A DNA stretch of 64,000 nt from Clostridia bacterium. Its GTDB lineage: Bacteria; Bacillota; Clostridia; Oscillospirales; Acutalibacteraceae. Below the pieces are notes generated by a model, which saw only the letters and a program-made list of their open reading frames with translations, did not search any database and was not told the origin of the DNA. The position numbers and the translations under genes are program-made. Positions 43,388-52,478 of this stretch are shown piece by piece (position 1 is the first letter of the stretch; every line of letters begins with the position of its first letter). The stretch covers positions 119,556 to 183,555 of the forward strand of contig JAFTUG010000002.1 in the NCBI GenBank assembly GCA_017466365.1, in the 5' to 3' direction.

Positions 43388-44480
43388 GGTAAGCGTTATT
43401 GTACCGATTTATAATGCGGCGCAGTATCTCGAACAGTGTCTTGAAAGCATTGTTAATCAAACCTTAAAAGAAATAGAAGTAATTCTCATTGATGACGGCT
43501 CAACAGATTTGAGTGCCGAAATCTGCAAAAAGTTTCTTTCGGATTCCCGTGTAATTTATTATCATAAAGAGAACGAAGGACTTGCTGCCGCCCGTGATGA
43601 CGGTATGATTAGAGCAAGGGGCGAATATATCGGCTTTGTTGATTCGGATGACTGGATAGAGCTTGATATGTATGAAAAAATGTATGCAGCCGCCAAATCG
43701 AATGATTCCGATGTTGTTTTCTGCAATTGTATCCAGAACGAAAACGGCTACCGTTTCAGCCGTGAGATTCCTGAAGGCGCATACGACAGGGAGGAGATTA
43801 AAAAAGAAATTCTCCCCAAAACTCTTGCTTATATTTCCAAAGACGGCGGAAAGCGTTCGATTCGCTGGTCAAACTGTATGCGTATTTATAAAACCGAAGC
43901 TCTGAAAGAAAACGGCATAAAATTTGACAGAAGGCTTCGCCGCAGTCAGGATTTGCAGCTTACATATGAAGCTATGCTTGCTGCCCGGAATTTTTATTAT
44001 ATTAATGAACCGCTTTATCATAACAGAGTGGTTGCTGATTCTCTTTCAAGAGGCTATACAAAAAATATGTGGCCGCTTTATACTTATCTCATTGATATTC
44101 TCTATAAAGATACCGAGAATTTCAAAGAGCTTGATTTGATGCCTCAAATGCACCTGCGTGCGTTTTTCTTTGCAACAGACTGCATTGAAAACGAAATGAA
44201 GCCTCTTTGCCCGAATGACCGCAAAAAGAAAGTCGAGCTTATCGAAGAGATAATGAATGACCCGATTTGTGAGCGTTTTTACGGTCATATCGAAACAGAA
44301 AAGCTCAATCCGCTTTACCGCAAATATTATGAGCTTATTTATAAAAAGAAAGCGGCTGCAATTCTCGATTTTACAGAAAAATATAAGTGCAATCAGAAAA
44401 TCAAGAAAAAATTTATTAATCCTGTTATAAATTTCCTGACGGAAAATCCGATTTATAAAGCGGTAAGACATAAAAAATGA
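43380..44480 (+). CDS. Glycosyltransferase family 2 (copy C)
   Basis: A protein of 366 residues, overlapping the preceding gene by eight bases. GT2 motifs: VSVIVPIYNAAQYLEQCLES, LIDDGSTDLSAEIC, NEGLAAARDDG and GFVDSDDWI (DxD). The C-terminal half is helical and lysine-rich, as in many GT2 capsule enzymes. It is paired with the GT4 gene that follows after ten bases. Confidence 0.92.
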   Translation: MIKVSVIVPIYNAAQYLEQCLESIVNQTLKEIEVILIDDGSTDLSAEICKKFLSDSRVIYYHKENEGLAAARDDGMIRARGEYIGFVDSDDWIELDMYEKMYAAAKSNDSDVVFCNCIQNENGYRFSREIPEGAYDREEIKKEILPKTLAYISKDGGKRSIRWSNCMRIYKTEALKENGIKFDRRLRRSQDLQLTYEAMLAARNFYYINEPLYHNRVVADSLSRGYTKNMWPLYTYLIDILYKDTENFKELDLMPQMHLRAFFFATDCIENEMKPLCPNDRKKKVELIEEIMNDPICERFYGHIETEKLNPLYRKYYELIYKKKAAAILDFTEKYKCNQKIKKKFINPVINFLTENPIYKAVRHKK

Positions 44481-44490
44481 CGGAGGAAAA

Positions 44491-45702
44491 ATGAAGCATA
44501 TTGTATTTGTAATAGGCAATTACAAAAACGGCGGCGTTCCCATGCGTTCAACAAACCTTGCAAATGAGTTTGCAAAGGCAGGGTATCGCTGTACGCTTCT
44601 TGCAACAAAGGGTGTTGCGGAAAATGTCTTTTTTACCCGTCACGAAAATGTAGAGCTTCTTTCTCTTGATGATTTTGTGTCGGAGCATTCTGAAGAAGCA
44701 AAGGTTAAAGAACTAAAGAAAAAACGAAGCAGGAAGCTGAATCTTTTTAAAAATCTGCGTCGTTTTATCCGATTTATTCCGTCACTTGACCGAAAAGCTG
44801 CTTGCATAATTAAAGAAATCAGGCGAAGTGAGAGGCTTGCTGTTTATATGGCTCTTAACCCGAGCAGTATTTATATTCCGTTCGGTATTTCATATTATGA
44901 ACAGGCATTCGGCGCATCATATTCTCTCGGATGCAAAATAATCTATGCCGAAAGGAATGCCCCTGAGCTTGAATTTCCGAAAAACAAAACTGAAAGAGAA
45001 CGTTTGCTTAAAATAGTATCAAAAGCTGATGCTGCCGTATTGCAAACGGAGAATGAGCTTGAATTTTTTGAAGGAAGGCTTAAAAACGCTACGGTAATTC
45101 ATAACCCCGTAAAGTCAAATCTTCCTGAACCTTATTGCGGTGAAAGAAGAAAAGTTGTTGTTAATTTCTGCAGAGTTGCCCATCAGAAAAATCTTTCGTT
45201 ACTCATTGATGCTTTTATGGAATTCAGAAAAAATTGCCCCGATTATAAGCTTGAAATTTACGGTAATACCGTTGAAAAAAACGAAGAGGCTATTCTCGGA
45301 GAACTGAAAGAATATGTTAAGGTCCTGAATGCCGAAGAATATATTTGTTTTCTTCCGCCCAGAGGCGATATTCATTCCGTGGTACGAGACTGTGCAATGT
45401 TTGTTTCTTCTTCTGATTTTGAAGGACTTTCAAATTCAATGATCGAAGCAATGGCAATCGGCTTGCCTTGTGTATGTACCGATTGTCTCGGCGGTGGTGC
45501 GAGAGAAATGATAACAGACGGCGAAAACGGCTTGCTTGTACCAATAAAAGACACCGCTGCTCTTGCGCATGCCATGATTAGAATGGTGCGTGATAAAGAG
45601 CTTTCCGATAAATGTTCAAAGAATGCCGCTAAAATTCGTACAGTGCTTTCTGCAGAGTCGGTAGCGGCAGAATGGTTAAAAACAATAGATAATATCGGTT
45701 GA
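44491..45702 (+). CDS. Glycosyltransferase family 4 (copy C)
   Basis: A protein of 403 residues behind an ACGGAGG site. It has VIGNYKNGGVPMRSTNLA, YAERNAPELEF (the equivalent of ISERGDP in copies A and B), NPVKSNLPEPYCGER, FCRVAHQKNLSLL and SSDFEGLSNSMIEAMAIGLP. It is the most diverged copy at the N-terminus, which suggests a different acceptor. Confidence 0.92.
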   Translation: MKHIVFVIGNYKNGGVPMRSTNLANEFAKAGYRCTLLATKGVAENVFFTRHENVELLSLDDFVSEHSEEAKVKELKKKRSRKLNLFKNLRRFIRFIPSLDRKAACIIKEIRRSERLAVYMALNPSSIYIPFGISYYEQAFGASYSLGCKIIYAERNAPELEFPKNKTERERLLKIVSKADAAVLQTENELEFFEGRLKNATVIHNPVKSNLPEPYCGERRKVVVNFCRVAHQKNLSLLIDAFMEFRKNCPDYKLEIYGNTVEKNEEAILGELKEYVKVLNAEEYICFLPPRGDIHSVVRDCAMFVSSSDFEGLSNSMIEAMAIGLPCVCTDCLGGGAREMITDGENGLLVPIKDTAALAHAMIRMVRDKELSDKCSKNAAKIRTVLSAESVAAEWLKTIDNIG

Positions 45703-45714
45703 TACGGAGGAGTT

Positions 45715-46401
45715 ATGAAAGGCTCGTATTTAAATCGAAAATTAAAAAGGCTGCGAACTTGGTTTTGCGGCTTACCGTTTGAGATCAAGAGATTGTCGGT
45801 TAAACTGCTTGTAAGAAAAAAAGATTTTTCGGTTATTTCCAACAATTGCTGGGCGGGCAGGCTCTATCAATATCTTGATATGCCTTATCTGTCGCCTACG
45901 GCGGGTCTATATTTCTTTGCGCCTGATTATATAAAGTTTGTTTCTGATTTAAAAAGATATCTTGAAATGCCGCTTGAATTCATAGAAGTGAAAAATTCAA
46001 AGTATTATGAAGAACTGAAGAAACGCAATCAGACTGAAAAGCCTATAGGAGTTCTCGATGATGTTGAGATAGTTTTTCTTCATTATAAAACCCGAGAGGA
46101 AGCAAAGGAAAAATGGGAAAGACGCAAAGCCCGTGTGAATTTTGACCATATAATTCTGAAGTTTTCGCGCATGGATTTGTGTTCCGAAAAAGAGCTTGAA
46201 GAATTTGACTCTTTACCTTTTTCAAACAAGTTTGTTCTTAATAACAGACTTCCGCTGAAATATAAGAGTGAAGTGTATTGGCAGGAGGAATGGAACGAAT
46301 CGGGAATATCAAGAGACACAACTCCTTTCCCCGGAAATTTAAATTTAAGAAAATTATTGAATAAAGAGTCGGAAAAATATCCTGAAAACGGTTTGGTATA
46401 A
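45715..46401 (+). CDS. DUF1919 family exopolysaccharide protein
   Basis: A protein of 228 residues. The stretch SNNCWAGRLYQYLDMPYLSPTAG near residue 45 and VGL-like FFAPDYIKFVSDLKRYL, with LHYKT and WERRKARVNFDHI later, match the DUF1919 proteins common in capsule loci. Their reaction is not known to me. The protein is soluble and basic at the N-terminus. It lies between the last GT4 and the ATP-grasp gene, so a role in glycan modification or transfer is likely. Confidence 0.8.
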   Translation: MKGSYLNRKLKRLRTWFCGLPFEIKRLSVKLLVRKKDFSVISNNCWAGRLYQYLDMPYLSPTAGLYFFAPDYIKFVSDLKRYLEMPLEFIEVKNSKYYEELKKRNQTEKPIGVLDDVEIVFLHYKTREEAKEKWERRKARVNFDHIILKFSRMDLCSEKELEEFDSLPFSNKFVLNNRLPLKYKSEVYWQEEWNESGISRDTTPFPGNLNLRKLLNKESEKYPENGLV

Positions 46402-46414
46402 TAAGGAGATTTTT

Positions 46415-47359
46415 ATGGTTTTGATTGAACTGTTTCACAATATAAAAAAACGATTCGTTGCATGGTATAAAAAACGTTTTACCGTTGAAGGGCTTGAAAA
46501 CTGCATTCTTCCTGATAAGATGTATCTTAAAAAGCTTTATAAAACAAGAACAGGTAAAGAACTTAATCTTAAAAATCCCCAAACCTTCAGCGAAAAGGGG
46601 AATTGGCTTAAGCTTTATGACCGCAGACCCGAATATACGGTTATGGTTGATAAATACAAAGCCAGAGAATACATTGCGGAAAGACTCGAAGGAAACCATC
46701 TTGTTCCTCTTTTGGGGGTGTGGGATTCTCCCGATGAAATTGATTTTGATGCACTTCCGAATGAATTCGTGTTAAAATGCAACCATGATAACGGTGTTAT
46801 TATTTGCCGCGATAAAAGCAAACTTAATATTGAAAAGGTTAAATCGGAGCTTGCTTTTCGTTTGAGCCGAGATTATTACAGAAAGCTTCGTGAATGGCCT
46901 TATAAAGATGTTCCGAGAAAAATTATTTGCGAAAAATTGATGTTTCCTCGAAGCGGAGATAAAACCGTTGATTATAAACTGATGTGCTTTGACGGAAAAG
47001 TAAAGCTTATTGCTCTTTATGCAGAAAGGTTTACCGGGCATCTTAAGGAGGATTATTATACTCCGGAGTGGAAGCATGTCAGGGTTATCGATACGGATGA
47101 GGCGGGAGATATATACGCAAAGCCTGAATTTTTTGATGAAATGGTCTCAATAGCAGAAAGGCTTTCAAAAGGAATTCCTGTTCTCCGTGTTGATTTTAAT
47201 ATATGGCAGGATATGCTTGCGGTTGGAGAAATGACATTCTTTCATCACGGAAGCATGCTTCCGTTTATTAATGAATGGGAAAAGAAAACGGGCGAGTGGA
47301 TAAAATTGCCTGAAAAATATAGGAGAAACATATGTCACAGCAAAAATGGACAACTGTAA
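46415..47359 (+). CDS. TupA-like ATP-grasp protein
   Basis: A protein of 314 residues with the TupA-like ATP-grasp pattern: NPQTFSEKGNWLKLYDRRP, DKYKAREYIAERLEG, NEFVLKCNHDNGVIICRDKS, ICEKLM, DYKLMCFDGKVKLI and RVDFNIWQDM. The family takes its name from a protein of teichuronopeptide synthesis and is frequent in surface-polysaccharide clusters. It probably ligates an amino acid or similar group to a uronic acid carboxylate, which would suit a GalNAcA-containing glycan. It overlaps the next gene by 28 bases. Confidence 0.82.
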   Translation: MVLIELFHNIKKRFVAWYKKRFTVEGLENCILPDKMYLKKLYKTRTGKELNLKNPQTFSEKGNWLKLYDRRPEYTVMVDKYKAREYIAERLEGNHLVPLLGVWDSPDEIDFDALPNEFVLKCNHDNGVIICRDKSKLNIEKVKSELAFRLSRDYYRKLREWPYKDVPRKIICEKLMFPRSGDKTVDYKLMCFDGKVKLIALYAERFTGHLKEDYYTPEWKHVRVIDTDEAGDIYAKPEFFDEMVSIAERLSKGIPVLRVDFNIWQDMLAVGEMTFFHHGSMLPFINEWEKKTGEWIKLPEKYRRNICHSKNGQL

Positions 47360-48192
47360 TAAAGTCGTCAAATAAAATGACGGATATGGATATTAAAGGT
47401 CTTAAGAATTGCAAGGACCTCATATTCTTATTTGTTCGCAGAACCTTTGTTGCAAAGTATAAGCAGACTATTCTCGGCCCTGCATGGGCGATAATTCAGC
47501 CGTTTTTTACAACGGTTGTTTATTCCGTGTTTTTCGGAAATGTTGCAGGACTCGGTGCTGCGGGTGTTCCGAATTTTATATTTTACCTTTCGGGCACTAT
47601 TGTATGGAATTTGTTTGCACACAGCCTTACAGAAACCTCACATACTTTTACGGGTAACTCCGCTATTCTCGGCAAGGTTTATTTTCCGAGACTTGTAATG
47701 CCCATTTCAACGGCGATTTCACAGTTTATCAGCTTCTTTATTCAGTATGCCTTTATGCTCTGCTTTATGGTTTTTTATCTTATTACCGATGCAGGAATAA
47801 CGCCGAATATATTTATGCTTATGACCCCGCTGATTCTTGTTCAGCTTGCCGTTCTCGGTATGGGCTTTGGTATGATTATTTCATCTCTTACAACAAAATA
47901 CCGTGATCTTAACATGGTTGTAAGCTTTGGGGTCAGCCTTTGGTCTTACTGTTCACCCGTGGCATATGATATGTTCAGCCGTTCGCAGCTGATGACAAAC
48001 AGTACATTCTATAATCTTTATATGCTCAATCCCGTAACTCCTGCCGTAAATATGTTCAGATATGCATATCTCGGAACGGGTGAAATTGACTGGCTGTTCT
48101 ACGGCATCAGCTGGATAACGACTGTAGCGGTTGCTGTTCTCGGTGCAATGATGTTCAGTAAATCCGAAAAAACCTTTATGGATACGGTGTGA
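47332..48192 (+). CDS. ABC exporter permease for polysaccharide (Wzm/TagG type)
   Basis: A protein of 286 residues with about six membrane segments. The N-terminal cytoplasmic part is followed by FVRRTFVAKYKQTILGPAWAIIQPF, a hallmark of the ABC-2 polysaccharide exporters, and later SSLTTKYRDLNMVV and LNPVTPAVNMFRYA. Together with the next gene it forms the exporter that moves lipid-linked glycan across the membrane. The start ATG lies inside the end of the ATP-grasp gene. Confidence 0.93.
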   Translation: MSQQKWTTVIKSSNKMTDMDIKGLKNCKDLIFLFVRRTFVAKYKQTILGPAWAIIQPFFTTVVYSVFFGNVAGLGAAGVPNFIFYLSGTIVWNLFAHSLTETSHTFTGNSAILGKVYFPRLVMPISTAISQFISFFIQYAFMLCFMVFYLITDAGITPNIFMLMTPLILVQLAVLGMGFGMIISSLTTKYRDLNMVVSFGVSLWSYCSPVAYDMFSRSQLMTNSTFYNLYMLNPVTPAVNMFRYAYLGTGEIDWLFYGISWITTVAVAVLGAMMFSKSEKTFMDTV

Positions 48193-48200
48193 GGTGCGGT

Positions 48201-49460
48201 ATGGAAGAATTAGCAATAAGAGTTGAAAATGTTTCCAAGGAATATCGCCTCGGTGCAATAGGCGGTGCAACCCTTAAAGGGGAGATTCAGTCAAAGCTTG
48301 CAAAGCTTTTTCATAAGGAGGATCCCAACCTTAAAATAGGTGAAAAAGCACACGGTAAAAATGAGCGTTTTCTTGCTCTCAATGATTTGTCTTTTGATAT
48401 TAAAAAGGGCGAAACCGTCGGTATTATAGGCAGAAACGGTGCGGGCAAGTCAACCATACTTAAGCTTATCTGCCGTGTTACTGCGCCTACAAAGGGAAAT
48501 ATATATCTTAACGGAAGAATAACGAGCATGCTCGAGGTCGGAACAGGCTTTCATCCCGAGCTTACGGGCAGAGAGAATGTTTATCTCAACGGTGCAATTC
48601 TCGGTATGAGTAAGTCGGAAATTGAAAGAAAGTTTGACCAAATTGTTGAATTTTCAGAGGTGGGTCAATTTATCGATACCCCTGTTAAACGTTATTCAAG
48701 CGGTATGAAGGTAAAGCTTGCCTTCTCCGTTGCATCTCATCTTGACAGTGAAATTCTTATAATGGACGAGGTTCTTGCTGTCGGTGACGTAAGTTTCCAG
48801 AATAAATGTATAAACCGAATGAAAAAGGTTTCTCAAGAAGAAGGCAGAACGGTTCTTTATGTAAGCCATAATATGGCAACCGTAAAGAGTCTTTGCAATC
48901 GCTGCATAGTGCTTTCTCACGGGCAGCTTGCTTTTGAAGGCTCAACAGAGGAAGCAATTGCGGTTTATATGGAAAATGAAAAACTTGATAACACCGTGTT
49001 TTTTGATGTTTCAGATGCCAAACGTCATCCGAAATGCAACAAGCGCCATTTTCTGCAAAATCTTCATTTGTTCGATTCAAAAGCAAATGTATTTGAATAC
49101 GGCGAAAAATTTCCGTTCAGAATAACATGGAATAGTGAAAACGATAATGAAACCCTTCGTATGAAAATGGTAATTAACGGCATCGATACCACTCCTGTCG
49201 GCGTTGTTTTCGGCGGAGAAATAAGCCACTGCAAGGGAGCTAACAGCGCTGATTTTGAGTTTGATACATCATTCCTTGTGCCCGGCAAATATACGGTTGA
49301 TATTATTTTTTATGACGAAGATGAAACGGGCAGCGTAATGTTTTATGACCGCTGCACCGCATTGCGCTTTACTGTTGAACACGGAGAAAAATCGGTTAAT
49401 CTCAAGCATTGGTTTAAGGATTGGGGTAACGCTGTTTTGCCGTGTATTCAGAAAATATAA
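48201..49460 (+). CDS. ABC exporter ATPase with C-terminal glycan-binding domain (Wzt/TagH type)
   Basis: A protein of 419 residues from ATG 48201. The ATPase domain (residues 1 to about 250) has Walker A GRNGAGKST, signature YSSGMKVKLAF, Walker B LIMDEVLAVGD and the H-loop YVSHN. A beta-sandwich of about 130 residues follows, starting near FDVSDAKRHPKC, as in Wzt proteins, where this domain binds the capped end of the O-chain. The ATPase and its partner permease are four genes from the operon end. The extra domain suggests that export depends on a specific chain end. Confidence 0.93.
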   Translation: MEELAIRVENVSKEYRLGAIGGATLKGEIQSKLAKLFHKEDPNLKIGEKAHGKNERFLALNDLSFDIKKGETVGIIGRNGAGKSTILKLICRVTAPTKGNIYLNGRITSMLEVGTGFHPELTGRENVYLNGAILGMSKSEIERKFDQIVEFSEVGQFIDTPVKRYSSGMKVKLAFSVASHLDSEILIMDEVLAVGDVSFQNKCINRMKKVSQEEGRTVLYVSHNMATVKSLCNRCIVLSHGQLAFEGSTEEAIAVYMENEKLDNTVFFDVSDAKRHPKCNKRHFLQNLHLFDSKANVFEYGEKFPFRITWNSENDNETLRMKMVINGIDTTPVGVVFGGEISHCKGANSADFEFDTSFLVPGKYTVDIIFYDEDETGSVMFYDRCTALRFTVEHGEKSVNLKHWFKDWGNAVLPCIQKI

Positions 49461-49469
49461 GGTGATATT

Positions 49470-50444
49470 ATGAAAAAGAAAAAAAGAGGAGCAATATTAA
49501 TTTCTCTTATGCTGATTTTTGCTTTGTGCATCGGCGGCGTGTTTTTTGCTGCAACGCACTATCTTGGAAAAATCAACAGAGTAGGGGATATTGAACCCAT
49601 TCCTGCCGAAGAAGAGTTCTTTGATACCGATGATGCCGACCCCTCGCTTGAGGTTGTTGACCCTGACAGTATTATATGGGATAATGCGGCAACACGAAAC
49701 GATGAGGATTTGATAAACATTTTGCTTGTCGGTCAGGATAAAAGACCGGGTCAGGGACGCCAGCGTTCAGACTCCATGATTCTCTGCTCATTTAATCCCG
49801 AAACAAATCGGCTTTCAATGATATCTTTTCTTCGTGACCTTTATGTTCAAATTCCCGGGTATTCGGATAACCGACTCAATGCAGCTTATGTTTTCGGCGG
49901 ATTTCCTCTTCTCAAAAGCGCTTTGAACACCAATTTCGGAGTTACGGTTGACGGCTGTGTTGAGGTTGATTTCAACGGCTTCAAGAATGTTATTGATACA
50001 ATCGGCGGCGTTGATATTGAGCTTACCGAGGCTGAAGCAAAGATAATCGGAGACGGTGCAAAGGCGGGCAAGAGCCATCTTGACGGTGAGCATGCACTTA
50101 TGTATGCGAGAATAAGAAAAATTGACAGTGACTTCGGCAGAACGGAACGCCAGAGAAATGTTCTCAATGCCGTATTCTCAAGGCTTAAGAATAGCAGCGT
50201 TTCCGAGCTTCTCGGGCTTGTTGATACCGTTCTTCCGATGATAACAACAGATATGACAAATGTTCAGATAACATCTCTTGCGGTGAAATATGCTCCCGCT
50301 TTGGTTGATTTGAAAATATCAACATATCATGTTCCCGCAAACGGCTCATACAAGAATGCAATGGTAAGGGGAATGGCGGTGCTTGTTCCCGATCTTGCAA
50401 AGGTTAAGGAAGCAATTTTTGAAGACTATCTTCCTTTGGATTAA
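49470..50444 (+). CDS. LytR-CpsA-Psr family glycan-to-wall ligase
   Basis: A protein of 324 residues. One N-terminal membrane segment (about 8-30) after KKKKR, then an acidic linker and the LCP domain: NILLVGQDKRPGQGRQRSDSM, the Arg-rich FLRDLYVQIPG, RLNAAYVFGG, IGGVDIEL and YARIRKIDSDFGRTERQRNV. LCP enzymes move lipid-linked polymers onto peptidoglycan outside the cell. As last gene of the operon it would attach the exported capsule to the wall. Confidence 0.94.
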   Translation: MKKKKRGAILISLMLIFALCIGGVFFAATHYLGKINRVGDIEPIPAEEEFFDTDDADPSLEVVDPDSIIWDNAATRNDEDLINILLVGQDKRPGQGRQRSDSMILCSFNPETNRLSMISFLRDLYVQIPGYSDNRLNAAYVFGGFPLLKSALNTNFGVTVDGCVEVDFNGFKNVIDTIGGVDIELTEAEAKIIGDGAKAGKSHLDGEHALMYARIRKIDSDFGRTERQRNVLNAVFSRLKNSSVSELLGLVDTVLPMITTDMTNVQITSLAVKYAPALVDLKISTYHVPANGSYKNAMVRGMAVLVPDLAKVKEAIFEDYLPLD

Positions 50445-50448
50445 ATCG

Positions 50449-50480
50449 GCAGGCTGTCCTTGACGGGCAGCCTGCTTTTT
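50449..50480 (+). terminator. Intrinsic terminator of the polysaccharide operon
   Basis: Stem GCAGGCTGTCC / GGGCAGCCTGC with a short loop, followed by a T5 run and a second T-rich stretch, directly after the LCP gene stop. Confidence 0.9.
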
Positions 50481-50512
50481 AGTTTTTCCGGAAACAACAA
50501 AAGACAGATAAG

Positions 50513-50551
50513 AATAAAAAAGGAGTGTTTCACATATATGAAACACTCCTT
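50513..50551 (-). terminator. Intrinsic terminator of the kinase/esterase unit (- strand)
   Basis: Perfect inverted repeat AAGGAGTGTTTCA / TGAAACACTCCTT with a six-base loop. On the - strand it is followed by T6, five bases after the APH-like gene stop. Confidence 0.9.
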
Positions 50552-50556
50552 GCCGA

Positions 50557-51489
50557 TTATTTGTATTTTCTCATTGCCTTTTTAAGTCTGTTGTTGCATT
50601 GTATTTCCCACACAGGAATCACCAAGGCACCGTTCAGGCGGCATGAAGCCTCGTTTAAGGCTGCATAATATGCAACTTTAAAATCGCAATGCTCGGAGAT
50701 TTGTGCTGCTTTTTTATATTCGTCATAAAGCTTGAAATACCCGCCCCACATATTCAAAAACTGGAATAAATCATATTCCTTGTCTGCCCACATTGAACCG
50801 CAAGGGTCTATAAAGCCCTTAAGCTCAAATGTTTTTTTATCAGCCATAATGTTCATTATATTAAGGTCTGTGTGAGTGATTACGGGCGTTTTTGGTTCTT
50901 CTGTTATTTTAAAGAAAAGCTCGGTTGCCTTTAAAAGCAAATCAAGGCTTTTTTTCGGGTATTTGCCTTCCTTGCAAAGCTTTTTCAAGCCTTCAAGTCG
51001 AGGCTCAACCATTTTTTCACGGTAATATTCAAGCCATGAATCATGGGTGGGATTAAGAAGGTCACCGTATTTTTCTCCGCTCACATTATGCCATTCGAGC
51101 ATACCCGCAACAACCTTTTCTGCGAAAAGTCTGCGTTCTTTTTTGCTTTTTAGAAGGAATGCGGGGCTTAAAACGTTTGAGCCTTCTATGAAACTCATCC
51201 CCATAGCAGCTAAAGAATCGTCAGCATGTGTGAAATATACTTCGGGCATTTTTACGCTCGTGTTCTTTGCAAGAATCCGAAGATATCCTGCTTCTTTTTC
51301 CTGCATGCCCTGAACACGGTATGCTTTAAGAATTAAAACACGGTTATCGGAAAGAGTGCATTTGAAAACCTTGCCGTAGCTTCCGCCTCCGATATATTTA
51401 ATTGAAACCGCTTCTGTGCCCATATATATTTTTGCAATTTCGGGCAGGCGTAAAATCAAGTCTTTGTTGTCCACGGAAAGAGATTTCAT
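50557..51489 (-). CDS. Aminoglycoside/choline-kinase-like phosphotransferase
   Basis: A protein of 310 residues of the APH/choline kinase fold. The nucleotide loop is GGGSYGKVFKC (about residue 34), with a following Lys in LILKAY. The catalytic loop is HTDLNIMNIM (Brenner-type HxDxxxxN), and a Mg-binding Asp occurs in GFIDPCG. Such enzymes phosphorylate small alcohols, sugars or aminoglycosides. It is the second gene of a two-gene unit with the esterase gene, one base apart. Substrate unknown; a resistance role is possible but not supported by the context. Confidence 0.83.
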   Translation of the reverse strand: MKSLSVDNKDLILRLPEIAKIYMGTEAVSIKYIGGGSYGKVFKCTLSDNRVLILKAYRVQGMQEKEAGYLRILAKNTSVKMPEVYFTHADDSLAAMGMSFIEGSNVLSPAFLLKSKKERRLFAEKVVAGMLEWHNVSGEKYGDLLNPTHDSWLEYYREKMVEPRLEGLKKLCKEGKYPKKSLDLLLKATELFFKITEEPKTPVITHTDLNIMNIMADKKTFELKGFIDPCGSMWADKEYDLFQFLNMWGGYFKLYDEYKKAAQISEHCDFKVAYYAALNEASCRLNGALVIPVWEIQCNNRLKKAMRKYK

Positions 51490-51490
51490 A

Positions 51491-52405
51491 TTATTTACCT
51501 CCGTTTATTCTTTTAAAAACTTTTCGGTATGCTTCTTTGCTTTCTTGTAAAAATGAAAAAAGTTGAAAATCATGGCACATGCCTTCAAATTTATAAAGCT
51601 CAACATCAACATTTACCTTTTTCATTTTTGAGTATACGGTGTCGTTGTCGCTTTCATCAAGTTCAGCAGTGCCGCAAACGAGTGTAACAGACGGAAATCC
51701 TTCAAAGCTGCCGAAGCAAGGGGAAATATATGGGTTTGTTCTGTCAACATTCAGAGCATATTTTGAAATTCTGCGAAGAAGATGAAGGTTATCTTCAATT
51801 TTTTCTTTTTTTGATATTCCGTAAAACGGGTCGGTATACGCATTTTTTATCCTTGATTCACCGCTTGCCGTGGCATCTCCCCATAAGGAAAAACAGACTA
51901 TATGACACGGCAGGGGATAACCGTTATCACGCAGCCACAAAGAAGATGTGAGGGCGAGATTTGCGCCTGCACTGTCGCCGATAATAATAATATTTTCGGG
52001 ATTTGTTCCTTGTTTAAGAATTTGCAGATAAACCGATGCAACATCATGCATCTGCGAAGGAAGCTGATACTGCGGAAATGGTTTGTAGTCAACATTTATT
52101 ACTGTTGCTCCGTTTAGCATTCTGCTGTATTTTTCCGCAAGCCTTCGGTATGAATCAATCAGCCTGATTTTAAATCCTCCGCCGTGAATGAGCAAAACAA
52201 CCTTGTCTGTTTTGCATTTGAGGCTCTCAAGCTTTTCATAACCGTTATGTACCGTGCGGATAAATCCTTTTGACGGTTTATATTTTGATTTTTTATTCTT
52301 AACAAGCTTGCTTGCATTGTCGGAGAGCTTTGAGCTGTCAGACAGCGGCGAGTGAAAAATAAAGCGCAGAAGCTTCATAAAGACTTTTGACATCATTGAC
52401 TGCAT
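51491..52405 (-). CDS. Alpha/beta-hydrolase, hormone-sensitive lipase-type esterase
   Basis: A protein of 304 residues behind GGGGAG. The family marks are HGGGF (oxyanion, about residue 74), GDSAGANLAL (nucleophile Ser near 145), an acidic residue in ELDESDND, and His in MCHDFQLF. No signal peptide is evident, though the N-terminus has a short hydrophobic stretch. It cleaves small esters. It is transcribed divergently from the AraC regulator, which may control it. Confidence 0.85.
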   Translation of the reverse strand: MQSMMSKVFMKLLRFIFHSPLSDSSKLSDNASKLVKNKKSKYKPSKGFIRTVHNGYEKLESLKCKTDKVVLLIHGGGFKIRLIDSYRRLAEKYSRMLNGATVINVDYKPFPQYQLPSQMHDVASVYLQILKQGTNPENIIIIGDSAGANLALTSSLWLRDNGYPLPCHIVCFSLWGDATASGESRIKNAYTDPFYGISKKEKIEDNLHLLRRISKYALNVDRTNPYISPCFGSFEGFPSVTLVCGTAELDESDNDTVYSKMKKVNVDVELYKFEGMCHDFQLFSFLQESKEAYRKVFKRINGGK

Positions 52406-52478
52406 AAATTTCTCCCCTTTAATTTGATTTTACAATCTGAAATGAAAAACGTATATCAAAAATACGGTTTTTTTATTA

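Noticed and set aside
50557-51489. Aminoglycoside resistance gene
   Set aside because: The APH fold is shared with many small-molecule kinases, and there is no resistance or mobile-element context.
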